DNA of 62,337 nt from a virus. Positions 38,727 to 51,481 of this stretch are shown piece after piece (position 1 is the stretch's first letter; the number at the start of each line of letters is the position of its first letter). The DNA lies in IMG/VR virus record IMGVR_UViG_3300027985_000790, positions 1 through 62,337 of that record, one strand, 5' to 3'. Made by a program: the position numbers and the translations under genes. The notes below the pieces were generated by a model, which saw only the letters and a program-made list of their open reading frames with translations, ran no database searches and was not told the DNA's origin.

Positions 38727-39587
38727 TTAGAACGGAATATCGTCGTCCCCTTCCGGGTCACCACCCCCGGAAGGCGTGGCCGGATTTTCCTTGGTGTAGT
38801 CAGCAGTGTGCTCACCGGCCTGGATACCATCAACGAAGGCCTTGCAGTCGTTGAGGATCTGGCGGGCGTTGGGCAGCGCAGTGATGTCCGAGCCCTTGCT
38901 GATTTCCCACACGTACCAGGAGCCTTGGTCGTTGGAGCGGCGGCGAGTGGAAACATTCCAGACACCGAAGAACCGCGGAGCCTTGGCTCCGTTCGGCAGA
39001 CGCAGGTTCATGATAAGGGCATTCCAGTCCTTGCTGGGCTTGACCTGAGTGGACGTCATGGTCAGGACAGCAGGTTCCAGCGAGCCGTCGTCGCCGACGA
39101 TGAACACGAAGTGGGTGTGGGTGTAGGACAGCTGGTTGCCAGGGGTGCCCAGACCGGCGCCGTCGGAGATGATGTCTTGGTTGTTCTCGTTCCGGTGGGT
39201 CGGGATGCCCGCACCTTCGCCAACGTCGTATTCAGCTACGAAGCCACCGCCCTTGCTACGCGGAACCCACTCAATGTAGGACGCCTTGTAGGCCAGGGAG
39301 ATGATGCGCATACCGACCAGCTGGTTACCGTCGTCGTCCTGGGTGGCTCGGAGCTCCTTGGTGACGGTGTTGTAGAGCATGGACGGCTCGGAACCTTTGA
39401 TAAATTCCGGTTCGCCTTTCGTGCACTGCGGTGACAGGGATTGCAGGATCTGGATAAACGGGATGGACATATCGTCCTTGCCCATCGCTTCCACGTACTG
39501 CTCAGCCGCCTGGCCCAGGTCTGCCAACAGGTCAGCATCTACGGGGAGTTGCTTTTCCGGTTGCTTCGCGGGTACTTTAGGTGCCAT
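38727..39587 (-). CDS. Single-stranded DNA-binding protein
   Basis: A 286-residue protein. The C-terminus ends GDPEGDDDIPF, the acidic tip by which bacterial SSB recruits partner proteins. The middle is strand-rich with many aromatic residues, as in OB-fold binders. The sequence is much longer than bacterial SSB, so it is a phage-specific type. It stands in front of the primase and helicase genes. Confidence 0.75.
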   Translation of the reverse strand: MAPKVPAKQPEKQLPVDADLLADLGQAAEQYVEAMGKDDMSIPFIQILQSLSPQCTKGEPEFIKGSEPSMLYNTVTKELRATQDDDGNQLVGMRIISLAYKASYIEWVPRSKGGGFVAEYDVGEGAGIPTHRNENNQDIISDGAGLGTPGNQLSYTHTHFVFIVGDDGSLEPAVLTMTSTQVKPSKDWNALIMNLRLPNGAKAPRFFGVWNVSTRRRSNDQGSWYVWEISKGSDITALPNARQILNDCKAFVDGIQAGEHTADYTKENPATPSGGGDPEGDDDIPF

Positions 39588-39599
39588 AGGTCTTACTCC

Positions 39600-40142
39600 T
39601 TACTTGATGGTGGTCTTGGTGACCACGAAAGCACCGAAGAAAGACAAGTCGTCATTTACGCCTTCCTTCCGACGGTCATTAAGCAGCTTCTTGAGAGAAG
39701 CTGAGTTCACTGTCTCGCTGCGTATTGCCTCGAGACCTTGCTCTGTGGCGAACTTCATGGTTTTGTCCGCCTGGTCATCAGCGCCTTTGTCGAAGTTTAT
39801 GCTGATGCTGTTGGCTACGAGATAAGCCAGGTCCATGGAGCGCAGCTTGCCGATTATCTCCGCCTTGCGCTTGGCCGGAACAGAAATGGTCATCTCTTCT
39901 TTGAGATTGACAGTTTTGCCGCTGGTGAGCACGAGGGACTTGAGCCCTACAGATTGCATAGCAGCCGGAAGCCTGTCAAGCATGACCACATTGAGTTCCT
40001 TCTTCTTTGCGGCGAGTTGCTGCTCCAGGCGGTCAATGTCGCCTTCCAGCTGCAACTGCTTGTCCGCCAAAGCGGTTATCTCACCCAGGTCAACTTTCTG
40101 TTCTTCACCTGCCTGCTGCAGGTCAGCAAAAATGTCCGTCAT
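39600..40142 (-). CDS. Coiled-coil protein, unknown
   Basis: A 180-residue protein with a strong coiled coil at residues ~25-55 (KQLQLEGDIDRLEQQLAAKK) and a C-terminal globular part. Located just upstream of the SSB gene, it might be a recombination or replication accessory protein; no motif is recognised. Confidence 0.75.
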   Translation of the reverse strand: MTDIFADLQQAGEEQKVDLGEITALADKQLQLEGDIDRLEQQLAAKKKELNVVMLDRLPAAMQSVGLKSLVLTSGKTVNLKEEMTISVPAKRKAEIIGKLRSMDLAYLVANSISINFDKGADDQADKTMKFATEQGLEAIRSETVNSASLKKLLNDRRKEGVNDDLSFFGAFVVTKTTIK

Positions 40143-40151
40143 CTTCTTCTC

Positions 40152-40511
40152 CTAAATCTTAACGGTGAGGGGTATGTAGTGCCCACCTACTACACGACCG
40201 CTAAGGTCGCGTTCTTTTTCCCACTTAAGGTACTTGACACTATTATGCCAAGCTCCCAAGTGGGCGCTTACCAGAAGCATACCCAGCGGGTCGCCGCCTG
40301 CCCAGACAATGAAGTCGTCGTCCGGGTCAAAGTTTTCAAGCGTAGAAAGAATGTGCTGTCGCGCTGCTGAAGGATTCTCGCTGGGTTCGGGCCGCTGCGT
40401 TGAGTCAAACAAAAAGACCACTTCACCAAACTCCTGAGCGGGAGAAACGTCATAAGTAAAAGAACTGCTGTTCTTAGTAACTGGACGGTTCACAATGAAT
40501 ACTTTAGCCAT
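40152..40511 (-). CDS. Conserved phage protein, unknown
   Basis: A 119-residue protein (MAKVFIVNRPVTKNSSSFTY, ending GHYIPLTVKI) with a WAGGDPLGMLLVSAHLG centre. The pattern resembles a small alpha/beta fold. AGGAGCATAATC precedes the ATG, and it leads the SSB operon. Function unknown. Confidence 0.75.
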   Translation of the reverse strand: MAKVFIVNRPVTKNSSSFTYDVSPAQEFGEVVFLFDSTQRPEPSENPSAARQHILSTLENFDPDDDFIVWAGGDPLGMLLVSAHLGAWHNSVKYLKWEKERDLSGRVVGGHYIPLTVKI

Positions 40512-40550
40512 GATTATGCTCCTGTTCTGTTATTATAATTTTATATCACT

Positions 40551-42293
40551 TTACTTGACTGATAGCCAAGAACGAAGGTCATCACCCGTAAGTTGTGAAG
40601 CAATGTCAAACTTGGTAAGCAAGGCCTTCAAGATCTCGCGGTCGATGGTTCCCAGGGCTTCCAGGTCTGTATAGGTAACAGGGAACTTCTGCCCTATACG
40701 GTGAGCACGGTCTTCTGATTGCAACCGCAAAGCCAGGTTGTAGGAGTTGCTGTAGTAGATTACATCTCGGGCAGCGGTCAACGTGATGCCTGTGCCTGCA
40801 GCTTGCTGTGATGCAATGGCCCAGCGGATTTTGTCATCTGTCTGGAAAGCCTGCACGTTATCCATGCGCTGGCTTTTGGGCGTCTCGCCTGTCAGCATGA
40901 CAAAGGAGTCCTCACCGTAGTCCTTGGCTATGCGGGCTGCAATCTCACGCTGGGAGTAACGGAAGTTTGCCCAGATGATAGCTTTGTACTGAACTTCCTC
41001 AAGCACCGTCATGAGGGCTTCCAGACGAGGATTGGTTTTGGCAAGAGGTGAGCCCAGGATGTCTTCTGACAAGGTCATATCATCGGGAACCACGTACCCA
41101 CAGACGATTTGCTGGAGGCGTATCAGCTTGGCAAGGGCTATCTGGGCGGTCATGCGTTCACCTGTTTCCAGTAGCACCAGGAGGTTGTCCTTCATGCTCA
41201 TGTAAGCTTTGCGCATCTCGTCGGACATGGTGAACGACCGCAGGCGGTAAATTTTCTCAGGCAGATCCAGAACGTCGTCTTTGAGAAGGCGGGTCCGGAA
41301 AGGATCTAGCTTCTGCTTCAACTCTTCCAGGTTCTGGTAACCCACAACCACCTCAACAGGTTTGTCCACTTGGACAGCTTTACCTGTGGCAGGGTCTTTT
41401 ACCCATGCTTTATAGGTTATTGAGCTGAGTTCCTGCATCACAGCGTAACGCTGCTTGAATTGTCCAAAGGTCATGTTGCCAAGTATGGCTGGATTTAAAA
41501 AGGTGTACTGCGACCACAAGTCAAGAGGCCCTTGGGTGACAGGGGTGCCTGTCAGTATGTACCGGCGTTCTGCCATCTTGCCCAGCTTTATGAGGGCCTT
41601 GGTGCGTTCAGCGGATGGCGTCTTGATGTTGTGGGATTCGTCAACCACGATGATGGCATTCCGCTGGGACAGGAATCGCTTACAGAAACCCATGCCACGC
41701 TTTCGGTGGACGGAGTCAAAGTTGATGGTGGCGATGGCGAACTTGTCTGTTTCCACAATCCCGCGCATGCCGCCTTCTACGCGGTTGCCATTCCAAGCAG
41801 CGGCCATGTAGTTGGAGAGCGGGAAGTGCGTGGGGATCTCGTTCCGGACCCAGTTTATGTGGACGTCATTGAGCGTCACCACGAGTAGGCCGTCTATCTT
41901 GTACTTCTTGGCCGCCCAAGCTACCACGTCCAATATCACCTTACTCTTGCCTAAGCCCATCTCCCACTCCACACCAAACTCCCGGCGGTCCTTTATCTTC
42001 GACCACCAGAACTGTTGATGTTTAAACGGATTGGTCTTCCACTCCCATTCGATGGTCGGGTCGGCTTCCTCTTCCTTCTGGCGATAGAGGTATTTCCAGG
42101 CGGGACGGCATTCGGGGGCAAACTCAAACTGCTTGCTGAAAGCCAGATAGTCGAGGACCTCACGAGTAGGCGTGAACTTAAGGCGGTCGCCTACCGTCCG
42201 GGTTATCGTGTTTAAACGTTCCTGGAGCTGTTGCCGGAGCTCGTAGGAGGCTCCTTCAATTACGCCCCAGTTGTCCTCTACTACTATTCTCAT
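40551..42293 (-). CDS. SNF2/SF2-type helicase
   Basis: A 580-residue SF2 helicase: Walker A segment EMGLGKSK, Walker B IIVVDESHNIK, TGTPVTQGP, and a C-terminal helicase domain with AHRIGQK, as in SNF2 family ATPases. It may remodel protein-DNA complexes during replication. The ATG at 42293 overlaps the upstream stop. It contains two GTTTAAAC sites. Confidence 0.9.
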   Translation of the reverse strand: MRIVVEDNWGVIEGASYELRQQLQERLNTITRTVGDRLKFTPTREVLDYLAFSKQFEFAPECRPAWKYLYRQKEEEADPTIEWEWKTNPFKHQQFWWSKIKDRREFGVEWEMGLGKSKVILDVVAWAAKKYKIDGLLVVTLNDVHINWVRNEIPTHFPLSNYMAAAWNGNRVEGGMRGIVETDKFAIATINFDSVHRKRGMGFCKRFLSQRNAIIVVDESHNIKTPSAERTKALIKLGKMAERRYILTGTPVTQGPLDLWSQYTFLNPAILGNMTFGQFKQRYAVMQELSSITYKAWVKDPATGKAVQVDKPVEVVVGYQNLEELKQKLDPFRTRLLKDDVLDLPEKIYRLRSFTMSDEMRKAYMSMKDNLLVLLETGERMTAQIALAKLIRLQQIVCGYVVPDDMTLSEDILGSPLAKTNPRLEALMTVLEEVQYKAIIWANFRYSQREIAARIAKDYGEDSFVMLTGETPKSQRMDNVQAFQTDDKIRWAIASQQAAGTGITLTAARDVIYYSNSYNLALRLQSEDRAHRIGQKFPVTYTDLEALGTIDREILKALLTKFDIASQLTGDDLRSWLSVK

Positions 42294-42550
42294 TCGATAC
42301 CCCTTGCCAGCTTCCAACCTTCCCAACAATGCTGTACTTCACTGTTAGCATAAGTGCCATCGCTCAGACGAGAAAGGACCCACTTCCGCTCTCTACGGTA
42401 CCCTTTTCCTCTAAGCTCAAGAAACTTTTCTTCAAACTCGGAGCGAGGATCTTCCACACATGCAGGAGCATCCGGGTCGTTAACGTCCCAAGTCAAGCCA
42501 CACTTGGCACAGTGCATTTGGTCGCTATACTGGCGCGCTTGGCAGCTCAT
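42290..42550 (-). CDS. Small zinc-ribbon-like protein
   Basis: An 86-residue protein with CAKCGLTWD and a later PAC, typical of small phage zinc-ribbon proteins (CxxCxxxWDxND). A C-terminal helical half follows. It overlaps both neighbours by four bases. Confidence 0.75.
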   Translation of the reverse strand: MSCQARQYSDQMHCAKCGLTWDVNDPDAPACVEDPRSEFEEKFLELRGKGYRRERKWVLSRLSDGTYANSEVQHCWEGWKLARGIE

Positions 42551-42849
42551 CTGTAGGACCCCTTCAAGAAGGACTTCACGAGAGAATCGTGGTCAACGGT
42601 GCTTACTGCTCTGGCTTCTCCCACACCACAAAGCTGGTTGACCAGCTGACTCACTATGGACAGGCTGCAGGTGGGGTGCCCTCGTGTATAAGCAAATGCT
42701 GTTACCAGCAGCTTGTCCGCCTTTTCACACTGAGAAGGGTTAAAGCCATACATAAGTGAGAAGAAGCGCTTCTTCATTTCCTTCCGCTCTTCTCTGTTTG
42801 CTGCAAGCATTGCGGCGCGGAAATGCTTGATTAGAGCTTGGTCAGTCAT
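42547..42849 (-). CDS. Unknown helical protein
   Basis: A 100-residue protein (MTDQALIKHFRAAMLAANRE), helical and basic. GAGGAGAACGACC precedes the ATG at 42849. It is one of a run of short unknown genes before the SNF2 helicase. Confidence 0.7.
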   Translation of the reverse strand: MTDQALIKHFRAAMLAANREERKEMKKRFFSLMYGFNPSQCEKADKLLVTAFAYTRGHPTCSLSIVSQLVNQLCGVGEARAVSTVDHDSLVKSFLKGSYR

Positions 42850-43060
42850 GGTCGTTCTCCTCATTAGGTAAACCGTGACACTTCCAGTAGTCTGTCTCAT
42901 GCCCAAATTCTTCATGGAACCCTTCAAAGTCAACTACTACTGAACGGACGCAGGGGAAACCTACAGGTATGATTCTGCCGCAATTCCAGCAAACTCGTTC
43001 TTTTCGGGAGGCTTTGATGAAGCGAATACTCAAAGTCCTCAGCATGCTAAAATTGTGCAT
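42842..43060 (-). CDS. Small zinc-binding protein
   Basis: A 72-residue protein (MHNFSMLRTLSIRFIKASRK) with CWNCGRI followed later by C and WKCH; four Cys or His could bind zinc. GGGGG precedes the ATG at 43060. Function unknown. Confidence 0.65.
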   Translation of the reverse strand: MHNFSMLRTLSIRFIKASRKERVCWNCGRIIPVGFPCVRSVVVDFEGFHEEFGHETDYWKCHGLPNEENDHD

Positions 43061-43061
43061 C

Positions 43062-43514
43062 TCAGAACCCCCAATTGAAGAGGTCAACAGCGGGAACGTA
43101 CCCGCACTCTATGTGGCCAGTTTCTTCGCTAACGGTGAGGTCGCCGCCTGCTTCGAGAACCTCCAAGACTTTCTTGGCTACTTCCAGCTCAGCTTGTGCA
43201 AAGACTACGTGGCGGCGCTTGCGGAACTTGAGGCTCTCAATGGCGGCTTCCACTGTAGGATGGTAGCGCCCACCGCCTTTGTTAACACGGTGCTTTCTTT
43301 TCTGGATAAGGTCCCGTGCCCATTTGTCCTTGGTGTAGTTGAGCAAGTACATCTGGCTCTTGTGCAGGATCCAGTAGCAGCACGGGGTCTCTTTAAAAGC
43401 GTAGTACTCCTGGATGTCGATTTCAGCTCCTCTCTCGCTGAATACCGCATTACAGCGGAAGTAGACAGGCATGCCATTGGGCTGGATAGTTGCGGGAGCG
43501 TTAAGCACTTTCAT
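43062..43514 (-). CDS. Unknown 150-residue protein
   Basis: A protein with a strand-rich N-terminal half (YFRCNAVFSERGAEIDIQEY) and a helical C-terminal half. CAGGAGAACGACC precedes the ATG. It is the first gene of the leftward run to 40551, beyond which a divergent regulatory region begins. Confidence 0.7.
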   Translation of the reverse strand: MKVLNAPATIQPNGMPVYFRCNAVFSERGAEIDIQEYYAFKETPCCYWILHKSQMYLLNYTKDKWARDLIQKRKHRVNKGGGRYHPTVEAAIESLKFRKRRHVVFAQAELEVAKKVLEVLEAGGDLTVSEETGHIECGYVPAVDLFNWGF

Positions 43515-43634
43515 GGTCGTTCTCCTGTATTGGATAGTTGAAGCCTACAAACCAGACGGCTGAGTTGCAAGATGGCTCCAGGTATTGTGCGCATGGAGAA
43601 TGAGGATAAGTGCTTTATGTCACGAATAGCGCAG

Positions 43635-43698
43635 AAACCACAAAAACCACACCACGTCTTCGTATGCGCACGCGTGTACACACGTGTGCGCGGATGTG
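43635..43698. repeat. 64-bp repeat copy 2 with Z-DNA-prone core
   Basis: Match to 9656-9719. The core 43661-43692 again alternates perfectly between pyrimidine and purine for 32 bases; it differs from copy 1 at about seven sites, all transitions that keep the alternation. It lies in the divergent promoter gap between the leftward gene at 43514 and the rightward regulator operon. Confidence 0.8.
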
Positions 43699-43747
43699 GT
43701 ATCCGCGGTTCATGAAATCACCGCTTTATTTCAATACGGCGCACGCG

Positions 43748-43753
43748 TATAAT
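43748..43753 (+). promoter_or_regulatory. Candidate -10 box of regulator operon
   Basis: TATAAT 49 bases upstream of the gene at 43797; the -35 region is weak and overlaps an ATCACCGCTT motif (43717-43726), which could be an operator. Confidence 0.5.
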
Positions 43754-43796
43754 TCGGTTATCTGGTAGTGTCAACTAATTAAGTAAGGAGAAAATC

Positions 43797-44033
43797 TTGA
43801 AAGTAGAAGACCTGTTAAAGATGGAGTGGGGTAGCGCGGTTGAATGGATGATAGAGCACCAAGACCACGCAATTGTGGACAGCAGGAAGCAAGCCGAACT
43901 ACAGGAAGCTGTTGAGGTAATGGTGAGCGACCTTGTTGCTGTAAAAGCAGGAAGCGATGAAACTTCTCACAGCTGTGCTCAACGCATACTGAGCAACTGG
44001 GACCGGAATCGCGGTTCTGCATGGTTTGAATAA
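43797..44033 (+). CDS. Small acidic protein (TTG start), regulator operon
   Basis: A 78-residue acidic helical protein (MKVEDLLKMEWGSAVEWMIE). TTG is the start, with AAGGAG six bases before it. It lies upstream of the HTH gene in a two-gene rightward operon. No domain recognised. Confidence 0.6.
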   Translation: MKVEDLLKMEWGSAVEWMIEHQDHAIVDSRKQAELQEAVEVMVSDLVAVKAGSDETSHSCAQRILSNWDRNRGSAWFE

Positions 44034-44043
44034 GGAGAATGGT

Positions 44044-44226
44044 ATGACCAAAGAACAATTTATTGACGCCCAAGACGAGTTGGGATTGAACAACGCTCAA
44101 CTGGGTGCCAAGCTGTTTAAATGTGCCCAAAGTGTGTCGAACTACCGTACTGGCCGGCAGAAAGTTCCACGCTCGGTGGAAGCAGCCATCAAGCTGCTGG
44201 TAGCGCAGAAGCGTGACAAGAAGTAA
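44044..44226 (+). CDS. HTH DNA-binding protein (Cro/CI-like)
   Basis: A 60-residue protein with a clear helix-turn-helix: AQLGAKLFKCAQSVSNYRTG aligns with the Q-S-V-S-N-Y recognition helix of Cro/HTH_3-type regulators. A basic tail (KLLVAQKRDKK) follows. AGGAG precedes the ATG. As the only clear HTH regulator in the window and with its own promoter, it may bind one of the repeated motifs (for example ATAACCGCTT). The terminator follows the stop. Confidence 0.8.
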   Translation: MTKEQFIDAQDELGLNNAQLGAKLFKCAQSVSNYRTGRQKVPRSVEAAIKLLVAQKRDKK

Positions 44227-44231
44227 GCAAA

Positions 44232-44260
44232 TAGCCCCTACGCTCGTAGGGGCTAGTTTT
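44232..44260. terminator. Bidirectional intrinsic terminator
   Basis: AGCCCCTAC / GTAGGGGCT stem with a GCTC loop. T-run AGTTTT on the plus strand ends the regulator operon; on the other strand ATTTGC follows, so it may also end the converging tail operon. Confidence 0.85.
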
Positions 44261-44261
44261 A

Positions 44262-44630
44262 CTATTCAGCAGCGGGCGATTCGCTAAGGGATTCACGGTA
44301 GTAATCCAGCTGCGCCATGGCTTCACTAATCCACCTCTGCAGCTCAGCCATGTTGCGACTTAGGTTCTCATACTGCTGGGCGTCCAAAGTAAGCACCTGC
44401 TTTTCTCCTGACTTAGTTGTGCCGAATTCCACCGGCAGCAAGTTCAACGGGTCAGGTTTAGGGACTACCTGAACTTGGGGAAGGCTGGGCAGGTCCTCCA
44501 CCGCAGTCACCACCTGAGGCGCACTCGAGCATCCGAAGAGTGGAACGAGTGCCGCTATTGACAGAATCAGTAACCATCCCCGGATGTGCTTCAAGGAGTG
44601 CTTCAAGGTTGTGCTTTGCAAAGACATCAT
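44262..44630 (-). CDS. Outer-membrane spanin (Rz1-like lipoprotein)
   Basis: A 122-residue lipoprotein: a hydrophobic signal (residues ~18-32) ends in the lipobox LFGC, followed by an SSAPQ and a Pro-rich stretch, then a coiled C-terminal half. Rz1-like proteins with the inner-membrane partner fuse the outer membrane in lysis. The first ~57 codons overlap the i-spanin gene in another frame, as expected for Rz/Rz1. Confidence 0.85.
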   Translation of the reverse strand: MMSLQSTTLKHSLKHIRGWLLILSIAALVPLFGCSSAPQVVTAVEDLPSLPQVQVVPKPDPLNLLPVEFGTTKSGEKQVLTLDAQQYENLSRNMAELQRWISEAMAQLDYYRESLSESPAAE

Positions 44631-44907
44631 CTATTCTCCTCAGTTGCTGCGAGGCTTTGCGCTGCTGCTCAAGCAAACTTGTTAGTTTCTCGCTGTTCTC
44701 TTGCACTCGCTGCGTTACCGCATCAATGTGCTCCATTGCTTTGCGCGTGGCTTCCTGAGATTCGTCCAACATTGCCACATAGCGTCCTTTTTCAGTAAGC
44801 AGATCATCCCGCTCACTCTTTAGGCCGTAGACGTAGAAACCTGCTACAGCTACCAGCACCGCCAAGATAGTGCCGCCAATCAGCTTGGCGTAGGGAATTA
44901 CATTCAT
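44458..44907 (-). CDS. Inner-membrane spanin (Rz-like)
   Basis: A 149-residue protein with an N-terminal membrane anchor (KLIGGTILAVLVAVAGFYVY) and a long periplasmic coiled coil (residues ~45-100). The C-terminus is a Gly/Ser/Pro-rich tail. It pairs with the o-spanin overlapping its 3' end. It stands next to the tail genes, 44 kb from the endolysin in this window. Confidence 0.85.
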   Translation of the reverse strand: MNVIPYAKLIGGTILAVLVAVAGFYVYGLKSERDDLLTEKGRYVAMLDESQEATRKAMEHIDAVTQRVQENSEKLTSLLEQQRKASQQLRRIDDVFAKHNLEALLEAHPGMVTDSVNSGTRSTLRMLECASGGDCGGGPAQPSPSSGSP

Positions 44908-45422
44908 GAAGTACCCTCCACATTTATTGAAGCAGCATCCATACTTGTGGACGCCGCGCTAGAATTGACAATCAGTTTTACCCAGATTGCCTGTGCTTCA
45001 CCTGCGTCTAAGTTACCTATGGATAGCCCCGTTCCAGGTGTTGAAGGGGCTGAAAACGTCACGCCCGAGGGAGCTGTAGTGTCGTTGGCTACCGTGGTAG
45101 CTACACCTGTAGTCATGCCATCCCCTATACCTGCAGGATCCAAACCTATCTCTAAGCTGGTGTCAGCAGACGTCGTCTGGTTCCCTATGTAGACAACAGC
45201 AGACGACAGCGTGTCTGTGTCGTTGGTGTTGGCAATGTAGATGCACCGGTACTTGGTAACACCTGCAGACGCCTCAGCTGCTGTGATGCTAGCGAACAAA
45301 TTCTCTAGCGTGGCACCCACAGGCTCTGCGTAACTAATGACACCCCCAAGCGCCAAGTTAGGGGCAGTGTTTATCGCTCCGCCAGTCAAGCGGAACTCCA
45401 TGTCAGCTTCTACTACTGCCAT
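44904..45422 (-). CDS. Virion structural protein, tail region
   Basis: A 172-residue, strand-rich, Ala/Thr/Ser-rich protein (MEFRLTGGAINTAPNLALGG, then GDGMTTGVATT). The 'LTGGAxNTxPNxxLGG' start and YRCIYIANTND segment recur in phage tail-associated proteins. It overlaps the i-spanin gene by four bases. Confidence 0.7.
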   Translation of the reverse strand: MAVVEADMEFRLTGGAINTAPNLALGGVISYAEPVGATLENLFASITAAEASAGVTKYRCIYIANTNDTDTLSSAVVYIGNQTTSADTSLEIGLDPAGIGDGMTTGVATTVANDTTAPSGVTFSAPSTPGTGLSIGNLDAGEAQAIWVKLIVNSSAASTSMDAASINVEGTS

Positions 45423-45430
45423 AAACCCTC

Positions 45431-47850
45431 CTACGGGATGTTAATTGCAAACTCGCGGAATGCCTTAGTGAAGCTGGTGAAGCTACCGCGAACGCTTTCT
45501 ATTTCCACCTTACCTGTGCCAGACATTCCGGAAGGAAGCGTTAGCGTGGCAGAAGGTGAGCTAAGATTCAACTGAGTATAGCTGCCTTGCAGTACGCCGT
45601 CTAAGTAGAACCGCATGTTGTAAAGAACGCCTGCTTCTTCTGTGTGAGCAGAATCATTCTCCCAGGCAATAGTAGTGACCAAGCGGCTTCTAGGAAGCCA
45701 GGCAATGGCATGAGCACCTGCCGTCGTTACAGTAGCGGGGCTGGCGGACCCGTCTACTGTAATATAATCAGGAGGCAGAGGTGCATCATACCGCCACGCG
45801 GGGTTAACTGAGAACTCAGCTGCATCAGCTGCCAGGATTTCATCGTTGTAGGTGTACGACTGCAGATAAGCAGTCACTTGACCTATATAAGAGAAAGAAC
45901 CTTCGCACAAAGCATCAGCTGTCAGGAAGTAGATAGTAGCACCTGATACGTGAGCAGCCACTACCGAATCAAGTAGAGCTCTCTTTACAGTATGCAAGGT
46001 GTAGCTTCCGCCGCCATTATCGGTGAAGGTAAGGAACGTGAACAGCTCCCCGTCTATTACGAAGAGGTTCTTGCCTGCATGAGCTTCGGTAGAGGTGGCT
46101 GCTTCAAGCGTGAAAGTGGAAGGAAGAAGACCTGCTACATCCAGGTCAGTAATAGACCCTGTGGGCATACCGTCCGTTATGAGTATATCCTCAGCCAGCT
46201 GAGCAGTGTTGGTGTATGCTGTGTCTGTAATGTCGGCTTGTAGTGCGGTGGAAGGCTGAGACAGCCAGCCTTTGTAGCCCTGCTGGTAGGCATTAGGCTG
46301 CTTGGCCATGGACATGATGGCCGTCTCACCCGTGGACGTGGAAAACGCCAAGTCAATCTGTGCTTGCTGAACCAGCCAGTAAGGCGCTTCCATCACCTTG
46401 GCGGCTGTGATATCCACGGCGGTTACGTCTATAGGCGTGTGCCCTGATGGCTCAGGAGCTGCAAACACAGTGAGATCTGTGGCGAACTTGTCTTGGACGC
46501 ACTCGATGACTACACGGCCATCCAGAAGGTCGCCTAGGTTGAAGCGCTGAACGCGCATCACTATTTGTTCCAGGTTGTACTCTGACCAGGTCATGAGGAA
46601 CGGGTCACCTGGGCGCAAAGAAGCAGCATTCCGCTTGAGTTCCAAAGTAGCTTTGAACAAAGGCACGGAGTACTGAGCCAACTCCCGTGTGGCTAATGCT
46701 ACAGCCAAGTCCCCTGTGCTGCATCCTGGGAAGCTAACATTGCTAGAGCGTAGGCGCTGCTGCGAATTTATGTTAGCCATGTCTTGAACCATAGCAGAAC
46801 CGTTCTCATACTTGTTGCTGGCATTGGTATACGTTACCCGGAATTGGTTTATGGTATCGTCCCAGGAGTTGCTGGTGAAATCGCGTAAGGAAGCTATGTT
46901 GCTCTCGTCAAAGACATCAAGGTCTTCTACTGCATAGTCAGCTCGGATGAGCTTAAGCTCTATGGTACCTGTACTAGGGTCCTGGTACAAAATACCGTCT
47001 ATCTGCCTGAGTATCTCCTCAGCAATGTCCTTACCGCTGTTGGCTTTGGTTATGAGCAAGCTGATTCCGTTACCTTCGTCAGCTAAAGTAGAAGCTGCTG
47101 AAACGAAACTGGCAGTACCAATGTCGCTAGGATCCACGTCTAAGCCACCCCACTCAGATATCAAGACCTGGTAGAGCGCTTCAGCAGGGTTTAAGTCGTC
47201 GCCTACTCTGTTAACCAACGAAGTCAAACCCAAGCTGTTCGGGTACCGATACAATTCAAAACTGCAGGTATGTAAAGTGGGGCTGTTGCCTATGTAAGCT
47301 TTCTGGAAAACAACGTGGCTTAGTCCGTTGTAAGCGGGTACTGTGTCCAGGGCATCGACGTAAGAATTTACCGACTGGGTAAAGCTTCCGCCGTAGAAGT
47401 CAATACTGTCGCACACGAAGCCGCCGGAACCCGTACTGCCCCCGAACAAAGAAGGTTCTTGTATTGCTATGGTAGCTTCTCCAGATATGTCGCCTGACCA
47501 GACCTCGTCATTTTCTATCCAGATTTTAGTAAGATGAACAGCTTCTCCCAAGCACAACCCTAAGTCGAAGCCAAGGTAGTACTTGTAGCCAATTATCACT
47601 CTCTTAGATGAGAAGAACCCCGTCTTTACCTTCTGCGTTATGGGTACAGCTTCAAAGTCGGAATACCAAAGGGTGTTAGGGGCACGGAGTCTGCGTTTAC
47701 CCAGCAGCACAGCTATAGGTGTGCCTTCGTCTGCTTGAGGTACTGTTAGATCATCCAAGCCCCCTGGACGTGCATCTTCTAAGCGAGGTTTAGGCGTAAG
47801 CAGGGCAGTGACTATAAAAGACACTACCCACATGGCTATTGAGACCCATA

Positions 47851-47854
<4 letters not shown>
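45431..47854 (-). CDS. Tail tip protein (phage tail PF13550-like)
   Basis: An 807-residue tail-tip protein. The N-terminus has a hydrophobic segment (IWVSIAMWVVSFIVTALLTP), then GTPIAVLLGKRRL, the pattern of PF13550-type proteins that form the central tip of siphovirus tails. The middle and C-terminal parts are strand-rich and variable. It probably anchors receptor-binding proteins. It overlaps the upstream tail gene by four bases. Confidence 0.8.
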
Positions 47855-51480
<3,626 letters not shown>

Positions 51481-51481
51481 G

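Noticed and set aside
43797-44226. Lysogeny module
   Set aside because: One Cro-like HTH protein is present, but no integrase, excisionase, attachment site or CI-like repressor pair was seen. Considered a lytic regulator.
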